DNA of 31,339 nt, taken from positions 1 through 31,339 of the IMG/VR virus record IMGVR_UViG_3300026459_000035; one strand, 5' to 3'. Positions 8,553 through 16,561 of this stretch are shown piece by piece (position 1 is the stretch's first letter; every line of letters begins with the position of its first letter). The position numbers and the translations under genes were made by a program. The notes below the pieces were generated by a model, which saw nothing but the letters and a program-made list of their open reading frames with translations, was not told where the DNA came from and searched no databases. This DNA comes from a virus.

Positions 8553-9327
8553 AAAAATAGCTGTATATATTCGCGGCCACCTAAGAACATGGGATTACAT
8601 TAAAGAAATGAATTTTAATTTTTTTGATAGTCTTCCTTGGGACGTTGATTTTTATCTAGCTACATGGGAATATTCTCCAAAAACTTTATCTAGACTCGGG
8701 AAAGATTTTAAAAATAGAAATTTAAAAGGCATAGAAATTTTTAAGAGGGCTGATCATTACAATCCGTGGACTGGTCCTGCTTCTATGTCTACACGGTTAT
8801 CCAAACTTAGAATTCAAGAACAATTAGCAAATAACGTAGAGTATGAATTTATAATTGAAACACGCTTTGATGTATTTTTAAAATTATTAAAAACACCAAC
8901 AACACCTAATGAAAATTCATTCGGAGTTACTGAAACTACTGGGCAGTTCCAAGATAAAGTTAAAGAAATAATCACAGGATTATCAGATCATTGTTTCTTG
9001 AGTAAACCTTCTCCTCATGCAATTATGAATCTAAGACAATTAATTTCAGCAGGTGAGGATGGCAATCACATTACCCTTTATAAACTTGCTAAACTTTACA
9101 ACATTAATATTTTTAGAATAGATTGGTTTGATGCTATAATTTCTAGACCTAACATAGTTGATTCTTTAGAAAATTTTTCCGAAACTTGTCACGAGTTAAG
9201 AAATAAGTGGAATAATTTATCAATTGATCAAAAAATGATTTATGTGACAAAAGCTAACATCGATCCGTATGACTACGCTGAAAGCTATCATGTCGGAAAT
9301 CTATTAGGAAAAAATCATGAAGCTTGA
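8545..9327 (+). CDS. Possible glycosyltransferase (WavE-like), function uncertain
   Basis: A 260-residue protein opening with K-I-A-V-Y-I-R-G-H-L-R-T-W, a beta strand and Arg-rich turn seen in polysaccharide-synthesis proteins. F-I-I-E-T-R-F-D-V near residue 100 resembles the R-x-D motif of WavE-type and related LPS glycosyltransferases. AAGGAA precedes the ATG, which overlaps the previous stop by 8 bases. It has no signal peptide or membrane segment, so it is probably cytoplasmic. The family call is tentative and rests on two short motifs and the sugar-related neighbours. Confidence 0.4.
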   Translation: MSKKIAVYIRGHLRTWDYIKEMNFNFFDSLPWDVDFYLATWEYSPKTLSRLGKDFKNRNLKGIEIFKRADHYNPWTGPASMSTRLSKLRIQEQLANNVEYEFIIETRFDVFLKLLKTPTTPNENSFGVTETTGQFQDKVKEIITGLSDHCFLSKPSPHAIMNLRQLISAGEDGNHITLYKLAKLYNINIFRIDWFDAIISRPNIVDSLENFSETCHELRNKWNNLSIDQKMIYVTKANIDPYDYAESYHVGNLLGKNHEA

Positions 9328-10084
9328 AAATTATAAAAGATTCTTTGCTTTCGGTTGTAGTCTGACACGCTACCACTGGCCGACATGGGCTGACATAATA
9401 GCAAGAGAAATTCCAGAATCGTATAACTATGGACAGTCGGGCGCAGGTAATTTGTTTATTTCTAATCAAGTTGTAGAAGCTAATGTTAGACATAAATTTA
9501 ATGACACTGATTTAGTAATGATCATGTGGAGTTCTGTTTCTCGAGAAGACAGATGGATCAAAGGCACCTGGCTAACTCCTGGAAACATTTATACTCAAGA
9601 TTCTTATGACGAAAAATTTATTCAACAGTTTAGTGACTTTAAAGGTTATGTGATTCGTGATTTAAGTTTAATTACAATGTGTAAGGGATTTTTAGATAAC
9701 ATCGGTCTTGACTATCATATGCTTAATATGGCACCATTTTTATCACCCCACATTCAGAGTCCTAATCAATTATTTGATAACGGAGAAACTGTGTTAGATT
9801 TTTATAAGGAAACGTTATCATCTATCCGTCCTGATATTCTTACAGTAGAATATAACGGAGAATGGCCCAAGCATCCGATCAAAGGACACGGTGCCGGACA
9901 AAATAGAGATTATCATCCCGACACAGTTGGCTACGCAAATTATCTCAAGAAAATTTTTCCAGGATTAGAATTTAATAAAAAGACTTATAAATTTATAAAA
10001 GAGCATCAGACTTATATACAACAGGCAACACATATTGATGATCTAATACCAACATGGAATCCTGGTAGACTGTTAAGATTATGA
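9317..10084 (+). CDS. SGNH/GDSL-type hydrolase
   Basis: A 255-residue protein with the SGNH blocks in order. Block I is F-A-F-G-C-S-L-T (nucleophile S15), then G-Q-S-G-A-G-N (G43 and N45 as oxyanion-hole candidates), and the C-terminal block V is D-Y-H-P-D-T-V-G-Y (D198, H200), completing a Ser-Asp-His triad. Such enzymes add or remove acyl or acetyl groups, mostly on carbohydrates. With no signal peptide it probably acts in the host cytoplasm or in the virion. In this cassette, sugar O-acetyl editing is a reasonable inference. It overlaps the previous gene by 11 bases and the next by 4. Confidence 0.75.
   Translation: MKLENYKRFFAFGCSLTRYHWPTWADIIAREIPESYNYGQSGAGNLFISNQVVEANVRHKFNDTDLVMIMWSSVSREDRWIKGTWLTPGNIYTQDSYDEKFIQQFSDFKGYVIRDLSLITMCKGFLDNIGLDYHMLNMAPFLSPHIQSPNQLFDNGETVLDFYKETLSSIRPDILTVEYNGEWPKHPIKGHGAGQNRDYHPDTVGYANYLKKIFPGLEFNKKTYKFIKEHQTYIQQATHIDDLIPTWNPGRLLRL
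9985..9998. repeat. Perfect 14-base AT palindrome inside the SGNH hydrolase gene
   Basis: TTATAAATTTATAA is its own reverse complement and contains TATAAATT on both strands, one base from the T4 late promoter consensus. It encodes part of a Lys/Tyr/Phe/Ile-rich stretch, so codon content alone can explain it. I attach no function. Confidence 0.25.
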
Positions 10085-11265
10085 AATTACTAAATTCTAA
10101 AATTCCTAGTATTAATACCTATGATATCAACAATCCTTCGATAACATGGAGTAATGAGCATACGGCCGGACTAACAGAATTGTTACACAATACTAAATTT
10201 GATTTCGATTTTTGGTATTGTTTTTTTTCTTGCGAAAAAAGTTTTAGAATTTATGATATAACTCAACTAATAGAAAAAGATACGATTGAAAAAATTAAAA
10301 ACAAAGAGGCATTTTTAGTATTAGAAAATACACTAGAGCCATTTGAACTTGTGATAGATTCGATATATGAAAACATTGTTCTTAAAGGAATTCCTGCAGA
10401 ACAGATAATACTCTTGACCAACTTATACGATATTAAAACTTACTGCAAATTAGTTGCAGAAAAACACAATCAACCAATGTTACGTATTTTTTGGTATCCA
10501 GTATTCGAACAAAGTTTAAAGAATGATTTATTGCACAATGTCTACACTGTTGATAGAAATAATAAATCTCCACAGACGTTGCAGATAAAGAAATATCATA
10601 AAGCATTTTTAAATTTTAATCGACGATGGAGATTGCATCGACCATTTTTAGTAGCATTACTTTACGGTAGAAATTTATTAGATAAGGGTTATGTAAGTTT
10701 AGGTCCATGCGAATCTACAGACAATTGGGATTATAGATGGAACGAATTAACTTCTTATTTTAGAGGCGATCAACAAATTTTAAACATATTAGAATCTTGT
10801 TCAGATGTTAAAGAGCTTCCACCTATGTTTTTAGACACTGATGAATTACATATTAATCGTGCAGTGTCTACTATAGATACAAATCAATACTATGAAAACA
10901 GCTATTTTAGTGTTGTATCAGAAACAACCTTTTTCACGAAATACAATTACAATTCTTTTAGATTTCTAAGCGAAAAAGTTTTTAAACCCGTAGCCATGAA
11001 GCATCCGTTTATTCTAGTCAGTGTTCCTCGAAGTTTAGAAATTTTAAAACTAATGGGATACAAAACATTTTCTCCAATCATTAATGAAAATTATGATTCA
11101 GAATTAGATGATGGCAAACGTATGCTAATGATTTTGGATGAAATAGAAAGGTTATCAAACTTCAACAAGCACGAAAGGGCAAATTTTATCTTGCAATGTC
11201 AAGACATTTGCCAGTATAATTATAAAATGCTTCTTTCTAAGACAACATTTATCACAGAGTTATAA
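10081..11265 (+). CDS. GT10/fucosyltransferase-like protein (putative)
   Basis: A 394-residue protein. The most telling part is residues 275-330: Y-F-S-V-V-S-E-T, then F-L-S-E-K-V-F-K-P-V-A, then P-F-I-L-V-S. This resembles the E-N-S ... T/S-E-K ... A ... P-V-V signature of alpha-1,3-fucosyltransferase-type (GT10) donor sites. A paralogue on the opposite strand (13348-14553) shares the E-T, F-S-E-K-T, P-F-L-L-A-A-P and G-F-Q-T-F segments. The N-terminal half is not recognisable. It probably transfers a sugar; donor and acceptor are unknown. The ATG overlaps the previous TGA (ATGA), and its stop overlaps the next ATG by one base. Confidence 0.45.
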   Translation: MKLLNSKIPSINTYDINNPSITWSNEHTAGLTELLHNTKFDFDFWYCFFSCEKSFRIYDITQLIEKDTIEKIKNKEAFLVLENTLEPFELVIDSIYENIVLKGIPAEQIILLTNLYDIKTYCKLVAEKHNQPMLRIFWYPVFEQSLKNDLLHNVYTVDRNNKSPQTLQIKKYHKAFLNFNRRWRLHRPFLVALLYGRNLLDKGYVSLGPCESTDNWDYRWNELTSYFRGDQQILNILESCSDVKELPPMFLDTDELHINRAVSTIDTNQYYENSYFSVVSETTFFTKYNYNSFRFLSEKVFKPVAMKHPFILVSVPRSLEILKLMGYKTFSPIINENYDSELDDGKRMLMILDEIERLSNFNKHERANFILQCQDICQYNYKMLLSKTTFITEL

Positions 11266-13367
11266 TGGCATATCATTTAGGTGACGACAAACATCTTAAT
11301 ACTCTCAAAGCGATTGAGCAGTATGCCAAACCTGTCGAACAAAAAAATACGACCCTTGTAAAAATTAATCATGCTACAAGACGATCAAAGTTAATGTTGG
11401 CATTGTTGCCTCAGTGGGCAGCGGAGTTTCCTCCTTTTAATTTATGTAGACTAAGTGCAGTAGCTAAACAAGCAGGTTATCAGAGTAAAGTTATAGATGC
11501 AAATATCAAAGCATTTAGATATTACGATACACACATAAAAGATAAACTAGATTATAAACTGTGGGATCCGACTACAATTTGGAGATGGTGTGATAATAAT
11601 TACGCTGACATACACAAACACCTCGAACCTATACTACTAGAAATTCTTGATCAAATTGTAGATTACGAGCCAGACCTATTAGGTTTCAGCATTTATCAAA
11701 TGAATGAAGAGCCTACTAAGTGGATGATCCAACAGGTCAAATTAAGAATTCCACATGTTAGAATTGCAGTCGGCGGTCCTAATGTTCACAAAGGATATTT
11801 TGTAAAACAACCTTATTATGATTATGTAGTAAGCGGAGAAGGTGAAGAGGCTATTTTAAAAATATTAGAAGAAGTTGAACGCGATATTAATCACGTAGAT
11901 CAGCAGCACATCATTCAGCCAGAAGAACAACGGCTAAGTCTAAACAAGTTTCCTATGCCTGATTACGATGATATCAATTTTAACGAATATAGAATTTCAA
12001 ACGGTGTAACGACAGAATTAAGTAGAGGCTGCATAGCTAAATGCACATTCTGTGAAGAAACACACTTTTGGAAATATAGACAACGTATGGCGATAGATTC
12101 TTTAGAAGAAGTATCTTATCTTTACGAAAGAGGTATTCGATTATTTTGGTTTATTGATAGTTTAGTAAACGGAAATCTTAAAGAATTGAGAGCATTCGCC
12201 AAGGGTGTTATTGCCAAAGGACTCGATATTAAATGGACAGGATATGCTCGATGCGACGGAAGAATGAATCTTGAGTATATGAAAGATCTAGCAGCCAGCG
12301 GTTGTGTTTATTTAAATTACGGATGTGAATCGGGAAGTCAGAAGATTTTAAATGATATGGCCAAAGGCGTTACCGTTGCAGAAATGGAACAAAATTTTAG
12401 AGACGGCAAAACTGTTGGAATTAAAGCAGCCACTAATTGGATCGTAGCATTTCCTACAGAAACCTATCAGGATTATGCGGATACAATGACATTCTTGATT
12501 CGTAATCGAGATATGAACATTAATAATATGAGCACAGGCATTGGGTTCGGTCAAGGACCGGAGACGATTACAGGACAGAATCCAGACAAGTTTAATTTGT
12601 CATATCAAAAATATTTAGGACACTGGATTACCAAAGATTTTAAAATGGGTGGATCTCATACTCTTATGCGTGTTAAGTGTATGAGCATTTATCTTGATCA
12701 GATTATCGGAGACAGAAAAATAGGTTATCCTATTCGTCCAAATCTTAAGAAATTTCATTATAATATAGAGTATGAGAACGACATTGAAAGAGATGTCGAA
12801 TACGAAAATTTTGATTATAATATAATCAAAACAAACATAAATCCTTATGCCGACGGATTAGTAAATGAAATATGGCCATTCTTAAGAACATTATGGAGAG
12901 TAAGGGGCGGATATGCAACTGTGATAAGATTTAGTCCTGAACTTGATTCTGCAGAATTTGGAAACGGTTACGGCACAGGAAAATATACAGCAGAATTTAA
13001 ATTTAAAATAACAACAGATGGACAATGGTCTGCAGATTTTAAATGGGATTTTATACAACATTGGGAAATTGATTCGTATAGAAATGCCCATCGCCAAGGA
13101 CCATTCTTTGCACAAGACTTTAGTAATATGACCAGCAATGCAGCTATTCGTGCAAGAAGATTAGCAAAACCTGATTGGGGAATGGAAGGTCGTTCAGCAA
13201 CTGACTATAATGATCTGTTCGCTGAAGAAAGAGAATTAAACAAGACTATAGACTGGACTTTTAATTATCACTGGTCCGGAAAGGGCGATTGGGGAAATTA
13301 CAACAGTCAGTCTAAAGAAGTTCCTAATCAAATAATAGAAACACAACCTATACAATTTTATCGTTAA
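11265..13367 (+). CDS. B12-binding-type radical SAM protein
   Basis: A 700-residue protein. The N-terminal 200 residues form a cobalamin-binding-like Rossmann domain: A-L-L-P-Q-W near 46, F-P-P-F-N-L near 55, A-V-A-K-Q-A-G-Y, D-L-L-G-F-S-I near 137, then A-V-G-G-P-N near 168 and V-V-S-G-E-G-E-E near 188. All of these are typical of B12-binding radical SAM proteins. The radical SAM motif is L-S-R-G-C-I-A-K-C-T-F-C (C256, C260, C263). Later G-C-E-S-G-S and P-T-E-T segments also fit. The last 180 residues, rich in Trp, Tyr and Asp, are unrecognised. Family members do methylations, rearrangements or thioether chemistry. It is last in the plus operon; its stop codon overlaps the convergent minus gene by 20 bases. 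Confidence 0.85.
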   Translation: MAYHLGDDKHLNTLKAIEQYAKPVEQKNTTLVKINHATRRSKLMLALLPQWAAEFPPFNLCRLSAVAKQAGYQSKVIDANIKAFRYYDTHIKDKLDYKLWDPTTIWRWCDNNYADIHKHLEPILLEILDQIVDYEPDLLGFSIYQMNEEPTKWMIQQVKLRIPHVRIAVGGPNVHKGYFVKQPYYDYVVSGEGEEAILKILEEVERDINHVDQQHIIQPEEQRLSLNKFPMPDYDDINFNEYRISNGVTTELSRGCIAKCTFCEETHFWKYRQRMAIDSLEEVSYLYERGIRLFWFIDSLVNGNLKELRAFAKGVIAKGLDIKWTGYARCDGRMNLEYMKDLAASGCVYLNYGCESGSQKILNDMAKGVTVAEMEQNFRDGKTVGIKAATNWIVAFPTETYQDYADTMTFLIRNRDMNINNMSTGIGFGQGPETITGQNPDKFNLSYQKYLGHWITKDFKMGGSHTLMRVKCMSIYLDQIIGDRKIGYPIRPNLKKFHYNIEYENDIERDVEYENFDYNIIKTNINPYADGLVNEIWPFLRTLWRVRGGYATVIRFSPELDSAEFGNGYGTGKYTAEFKFKITTDGQWSADFKWDFIQHWEIDSYRNAHRQGPFFAQDFSNMTSNAAIRARRLAKPDWGMEGRSATDYNDLFAEERELNKTIDWTFNYHWSGKGDWGNYNSQSKEVPNQIIETQPIQFYR

Positions 13368-14553
13368 GCAAGACAGTATCTAAAATTTCTCTGTTATGTT
13401 TAATAACAGTTCTCATATCGTAATAGATTGCAGTTAATTCTTGTAATGATTTAGAATTAATATAATCTATAATATCAAAAATTTTAATTAGTCTAGTATA
13501 GTGGTCCTCTTCTCTATCGTAACTTTCATCCCACCATTTATCAAAAGTTTGAAATCCGAAAGTTTTGAGATATTCTAGACTGTAAGGCGGAGCGGCTAAA
13601 AGAAAAGGCATGTTGTTTCCTATTGCAGTTAATGTTTTTTCGCTGAAATAACCAAACGGTTGTGCGTATCTAGTTTCATTAACCACAGCACAAAAGTTAG
13701 ACTCGTAACTCTTTAAAAATTCAGGTGTCCAATTAGGAGCATGACCTCCCGGAATGTATACCTCATTAACTTCTTTAACATCTAACGAGTCTATTTTTTG
13801 ATCTATAACAAGGATATTATTTTCTAAAAAATCGACACCTTTCTTTAATTGATCGTATTGATACGGTCTTTCGATTTGTAATTTTTCTAAATCAAACCAA
13901 TCGTTGTTTTTAAGTTCGTCCCATGAGCATGTTAAATTCCAGGTATACGTTCCGCTGAGTTGTGATAGGTAACTAGTAACAATATGTCTATGGATAGTGT
14001 ATCTCCAGTTACCACACCAGAACTTTTTTTTAATATCGTGTTTGACAAAATATTTAGGAAACTTTTTATAACACTTTCCCATTTCTCTTAGAAATAAATC
14101 TAAACAATCTAGTTTTATTTCTGGATAGTTATCTTGAATTAGTTGTATTTTATAATCAGAGGTAAACACTCTGAATTTTTCGATATTATTATTTTTTACA
14201 AATATCTTTATGCTTTCTAATTCATCTACTATTAAATCTTTAAGATTGATATCTGATTTAAATTCGCTGTAAAAATTTCTATTATGTTCGCCTATTCTAA
14301 AACAGCTAGGTTCATAAAGATAAAAATATATTTCTAAATTACTAGATTTATCAATTAACATTGATTCTAATTCTTTTATTCTTCCGTTGCCAGTATAAAT
14401 GAAATACGGATTTTTTAATTTTTTAAGAAAGCATTGATTCACTAGATATTCTTCTAGATACCCTAGTTTCTTTTCAAACCCTGTGAGATTATTCCAGAAG
14501 AGGTCTTGCGTGTATTCTTCTTCTTTATTCTCTGACCAAATCAAGGGTAACAC
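13348..14553 (-). CDS. GT10-like protein, paralogue of the plus-strand copy
   Basis: A 401-residue protein starting at GTG, supported by AGGAGG 8 bases upstream on the minus strand. Residues 295-345 carry C-A-V-V-N-E-T, G-Y-F-S-E-K-T-L, P-F-L-L-A-A-P and F-G-F-Q-T-F-D, matching the plus-strand protein at 10081-11265 and the GT10-like donor-site pattern. Trp/Tyr-rich segments (K-K-F-W-C-G-N-W-R-Y) near 190 also recall the R-R-W-R region of that paralogue. It is last of four overlapping minus genes and could attach the sugar made by the enzymes upstream. Its 5' end overlaps the amidinotransferase gene by 29 bases. Function is inferred. Confidence 0.45.
   Translation of the reverse strand: MLPLIWSENKEEEYTQDLFWNNLTGFEKKLGYLEEYLVNQCFLKKLKNPYFIYTGNGRIKELESMLIDKSSNLEIYFYLYEPSCFRIGEHNRNFYSEFKSDINLKDLIVDELESIKIFVKNNNIEKFRVFTSDYKIQLIQDNYPEIKLDCLDLFLREMGKCYKKFPKYFVKHDIKKKFWCGNWRYTIHRHIVTSYLSQLSGTYTWNLTCSWDELKNNDWFDLEKLQIERPYQYDQLKKGVDFLENNILVIDQKIDSLDVKEVNEVYIPGGHAPNWTPEFLKSYESNFCAVVNETRYAQPFGYFSEKTLTAIGNNMPFLLAAPPYSLEYLKTFGFQTFDKWWDESYDREEDHYTRLIKIFDIIDYINSKSLQELTAIYYDMRTVIKHNREILDTVLLNDKIV
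13391..13409 (+). terminator. Possible terminator hairpin of the plus-strand cassette
   Basis: CTGTTAT (13391-13397) and ATAACAG (13403-13409) are perfect 7-base arms around a 5-base loop. They lie 23 bases past the stop of the B12-type radical SAM gene, inside the 3' end of the convergent gene. The tail is TTCTC rather than a clear T-run, so intrinsic termination would be weak. Confidence 0.35.
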
Positions 14554-15436
14554 AGTGGTGACCTCCTCCGAGTGTTCTGCTATGTCGCAGATCTATTCCG
14601 ATGCTTTCAACATTATACTTTGAAAGTTGATGTCGTAGAAACGTTTGTTTAGGATCGCAAATAATTAAATTAGGATTAACTGTTAAAAAATTTAAAGCTA
14701 TAAATTTACTAGCATATGGATAACCGTCGAATGGTTGTGTAACAAGATCGTCACCGGTGATCCAAATTTTATCCCAAGACTTAAACACTGATGGTAAATT
14801 AGTTTGATTTATTCTATCGGCATTAAGAACCACTAAACCTTCTCGTATCGGACAAATAGTGCTATCAATATGAACACCGTTATAGATATTATCTAGAATA
14901 TGAACCTTGTGGTCTGGGAATATAGATTGCAGCCATTCACCGCCTGATACATTTCCACTTTCACTAATAAGATATAATAAATCGTTGTTTAATCTACACA
15001 CGTTGGCTGCATCAAATTTAATTTCTGGATTACTAGTAGATATCAGATCGTCTTTGAAAAAATGTTTTATAGCATCAAGCTCTTTTATTCTTGTAGGATA
15101 TAAGACCGGAGCGTCTACAGCTTGGGTTCCTATAATTAATACTCTATCTCTAGGGCAATAATTATACATACCGTCAAACGATTGAAAATCTAAATCAACA
15201 GGTCTATATACTTTTATAGACAGAGATTCTAATGTTTGTTTAAAAATTTCTAAGTCTTCGTTGGTTTCTTCTATTATTCGTTGACTCAGCGGTCCAGAAG
15301 GAACAGGAGTTTCTTTCCAAGCAGTAGTATTTTCTAAATTTCTAAAGAAAGGACATTTTGCAGGCCAGTGTGCATTGGTAGCTGTGCCTAAAATAACTTC
15401 TTTTAAAGGATCCCATTCGTTTTTAGAATTAATCAT
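14525..15436 (-). CDS. Glycine-amidinotransferase-like enzyme (AGAT/StrB family)
   Basis: A 303-residue protein. The N-terminus has N-E-W-D-P-L-K-E-V-I-L-G (6-17), the hallmark start of arginine:glycine and arginine:inosamine amidinotransferases. All catalytic positions I remember for the family are present: P-R-D (D97), F-D-A-A-N (D142), V-H-I-D-S-T (H189, D191), N-A-D-R (R208), A-S-K (S243) and G-G-G-H-H-C-V-T (nucleophile C295). It should move an amidino group from arginine to an amine, giving a guanidino compound plus ornithine. The acceptor is not readable from sequence. It overlaps the aminotransferase gene by 8 bases, so an amino sugar or amino cyclitol is an attractive acceptor. It is shorter than human AGAT (about 420). 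Confidence 0.88.
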   Translation of the reverse strand: MINSKNEWDPLKEVILGTATNAHWPAKCPFFRNLENTTAWKETPVPSGPLSQRIIEETNEDLEIFKQTLESLSIKVYRPVDLDFQSFDGMYNYCPRDRVLIIGTQAVDAPVLYPTRIKELDAIKHFFKDDLISTSNPEIKFDAANVCRLNNDLLYLISESGNVSGGEWLQSIFPDHKVHILDNIYNGVHIDSTICPIREGLVVLNADRINQTNLPSVFKSWDKIWITGDDLVTQPFDGYPYASKFIALNFLTVNPNLIICDPKQTFLRHQLSKYNVESIGIDLRHSRTLGGGHHCVTLDLVRE

Positions 15437-16019
15437 TGATTTTTATATCTCTACAATCTGGGTATTCGACAAATTTAATGTCGAACAAATTATTTTTTTT
15501 ATACTGATCTAACTTTTCAAGACCTTTGATACATTCTTCCGGGTTTAATTTATAATGAAATCCTAAACTAAATTCTTTCTGATCTTGCCATGGACTTATG
15601 TTTAAGTCTCTTCCGTCATATCTTAGCATAGATATTTTTTTGTAATCGTTATAATTATCTAATAATATTGCACCGCCTCTTCCTATGTCTAAGGGTTTTG
15701 AATATCCAAAACTTAAACATTGAAGCATTCCGGGGCGATACATGTTGGGTTCTAGTCTTCTAGCACTATCCCATATATCTGTTCCGTAAAATCTATATTC
15801 ACCAGTCCATTTTTCCGGAACTAAATTATATTCGATTCCTAGCTTGACCATAGTCATAGGCACTGAGAGATATGTGAATGCTGTAAATCCTGTTCTTTTA
15901 ACTTTCTTGTATCTTAAACATAATTCTATTGCGTGAGTGCAACAGTCAGTAGTGATTACATATGGAGCTCCGGTAAACTCCGACAGAGCTTTTTCAAATT
16001 CAAATATTTTATTAAACAT
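15429..16019 (-). CDS. Short DegT/DnrJ/EryC1/StrS-family aminotransferase
   Basis: A 196-residue protein, about half the family's usual length (roughly 370-400). It has the PLP-fold N-terminal part: F-E-K-A-L-S-E-F-T-G-A at 8-18, a T-D-C-C-T-H-A turn equivalent to the S-G-T-x-A phosphate loop, D-I-W-D-S-A near 81-86 (D84 for the pyridine nitrogen), and S-F-G-Y-S-K-P-L-D-I-G-R-G-G (Schiff-base K108). It ends just after the segment equivalent to G-Y-N-Y-R-M ... Q-L and lacks the C-terminal small domain. The lysine is kept and its frame is clean, so it looks like a compact phage version, not debris. It would make an amino sugar from a keto sugar, or may be non-catalytic. Confidence 0.75.
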   Translation of the reverse strand: MFNKIFEFEKALSEFTGAPYVITTDCCTHAIELCLRYKKVKRTGFTAFTYLSVPMTMVKLGIEYNLVPEKWTGEYRFYGTDIWDSARRLEPNMYRPGMLQCLSFGYSKPLDIGRGGAILLDNYNDYKKISMLRYDGRDLNISPWQDQKEFSLGFHYKLNPEECIKGLEKLDQYKKNNLFDIKFVEYPDCRDIKIND

Positions 16020-16512
16020 CTGTGAAAGTTATTTGGGCAGTATATCTAGGTTCTAATCCAAGATTAGCGGCCATATGTGGAGCGTCATATCTCCACAATA
16101 CATATTCACCTGCCTGCCATTTGGTTATTGGTTCGCCCTCTATTTCGAATATGTGTCCTGGTTTCCAATCTTCTAAGAATATTATAGCTCTCCATATAGA
16201 CTCGTTGTCGGTGATATTGAAGATTTTTTTATAATAGCTATACGTATCTTGATGATAGGGTAATATATTGCAAGTTTCCATTTTATAAAAACTTAGGCCT
16301 TGATTTTTTCCTTGAAAAATTGATAGAAATTTTTCAGACCATGTCGGCATCACAGATTTCATATCATACATTAGACCTGTGAAATGTGTTTGAGAAAAAC
16401 CTTGAGACCTCCATTGAGAAACATCGTCGTTACAATTGAATGGTTCTCTTTGATATATTAGGTATCTATGATTTAAATCCCAGAACGGTTCTATCAAACC
16501 TTGTTTATACAA
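16012..16512 (-). CDS. 2-oxoglutarate/Fe(II)-dependent oxygenase-like protein
   Basis: A 166-residue protein. It shows the facial triad P-Y-H-Q-D-T (H87, D89) with D-A-P-H-M-A-A-N (H146), and an Arg ten residues later (R156) for 2-oxoglutarate. G-E-Y-V-L-W before the second His is typical of aspartyl/asparaginyl-hydroxylase-like jelly rolls. It starts at TTG with GGAG 7 bases upstream, and no better ATG exists nearby. It is first in a four-gene minus operon (8-base overlap with the aminotransferase). It probably hydroxylates the small molecule handled by the next genes, or a protein side chain. Confidence 0.75.
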   Translation of the reverse strand: MYKQGLIEPFWDLNHRYLIYQREPFNCNDDVSQWRSQGFSQTHFTGLMYDMKSVMPTWSEKFLSIFQGKNQGLSFYKMETCNILPYHQDTYSYYKKIFNITDNESIWRAIIFLEDWKPGHIFEIEGEPITKWQAGEYVLWRYDAPHMAANLGLEPRYTAQITFTDV

Positions 16513-16543
16513 AAAAATACTCCACTAAATAATATGCTGCTAT

Positions 16544-16551
16544 TATTTATT
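16544..16551 (-). promoter_or_regulatory. Possible late promoter for the amidinotransferase operon
   Basis: The minus strand reads AATAAATA here, one mismatch from the T4 late consensus TATAAATA, 31 bases before the TTG start at 16512. The 49-base gap 16513-16561 is the only divergent region in the window. On the plus strand the best matching element is ACTAAATA, two mismatches off. Support is weak because the region is very AT-rich. Confidence 0.35.
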
Positions 16552-16561
16552 GAGGTTAAAA

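Noticed and set aside
9985-9998. AT palindrome as late promoter or operator
   Set aside because: One mismatch from the consensus, inside a coding Lys/Tyr/Phe/Ile stretch and not upstream of any gene start.
14907-15161. Plus-strand open frame inside the amidinotransferase gene
   Set aside because: The opposite strand carries catalytic motifs throughout, so this is a shadow frame.
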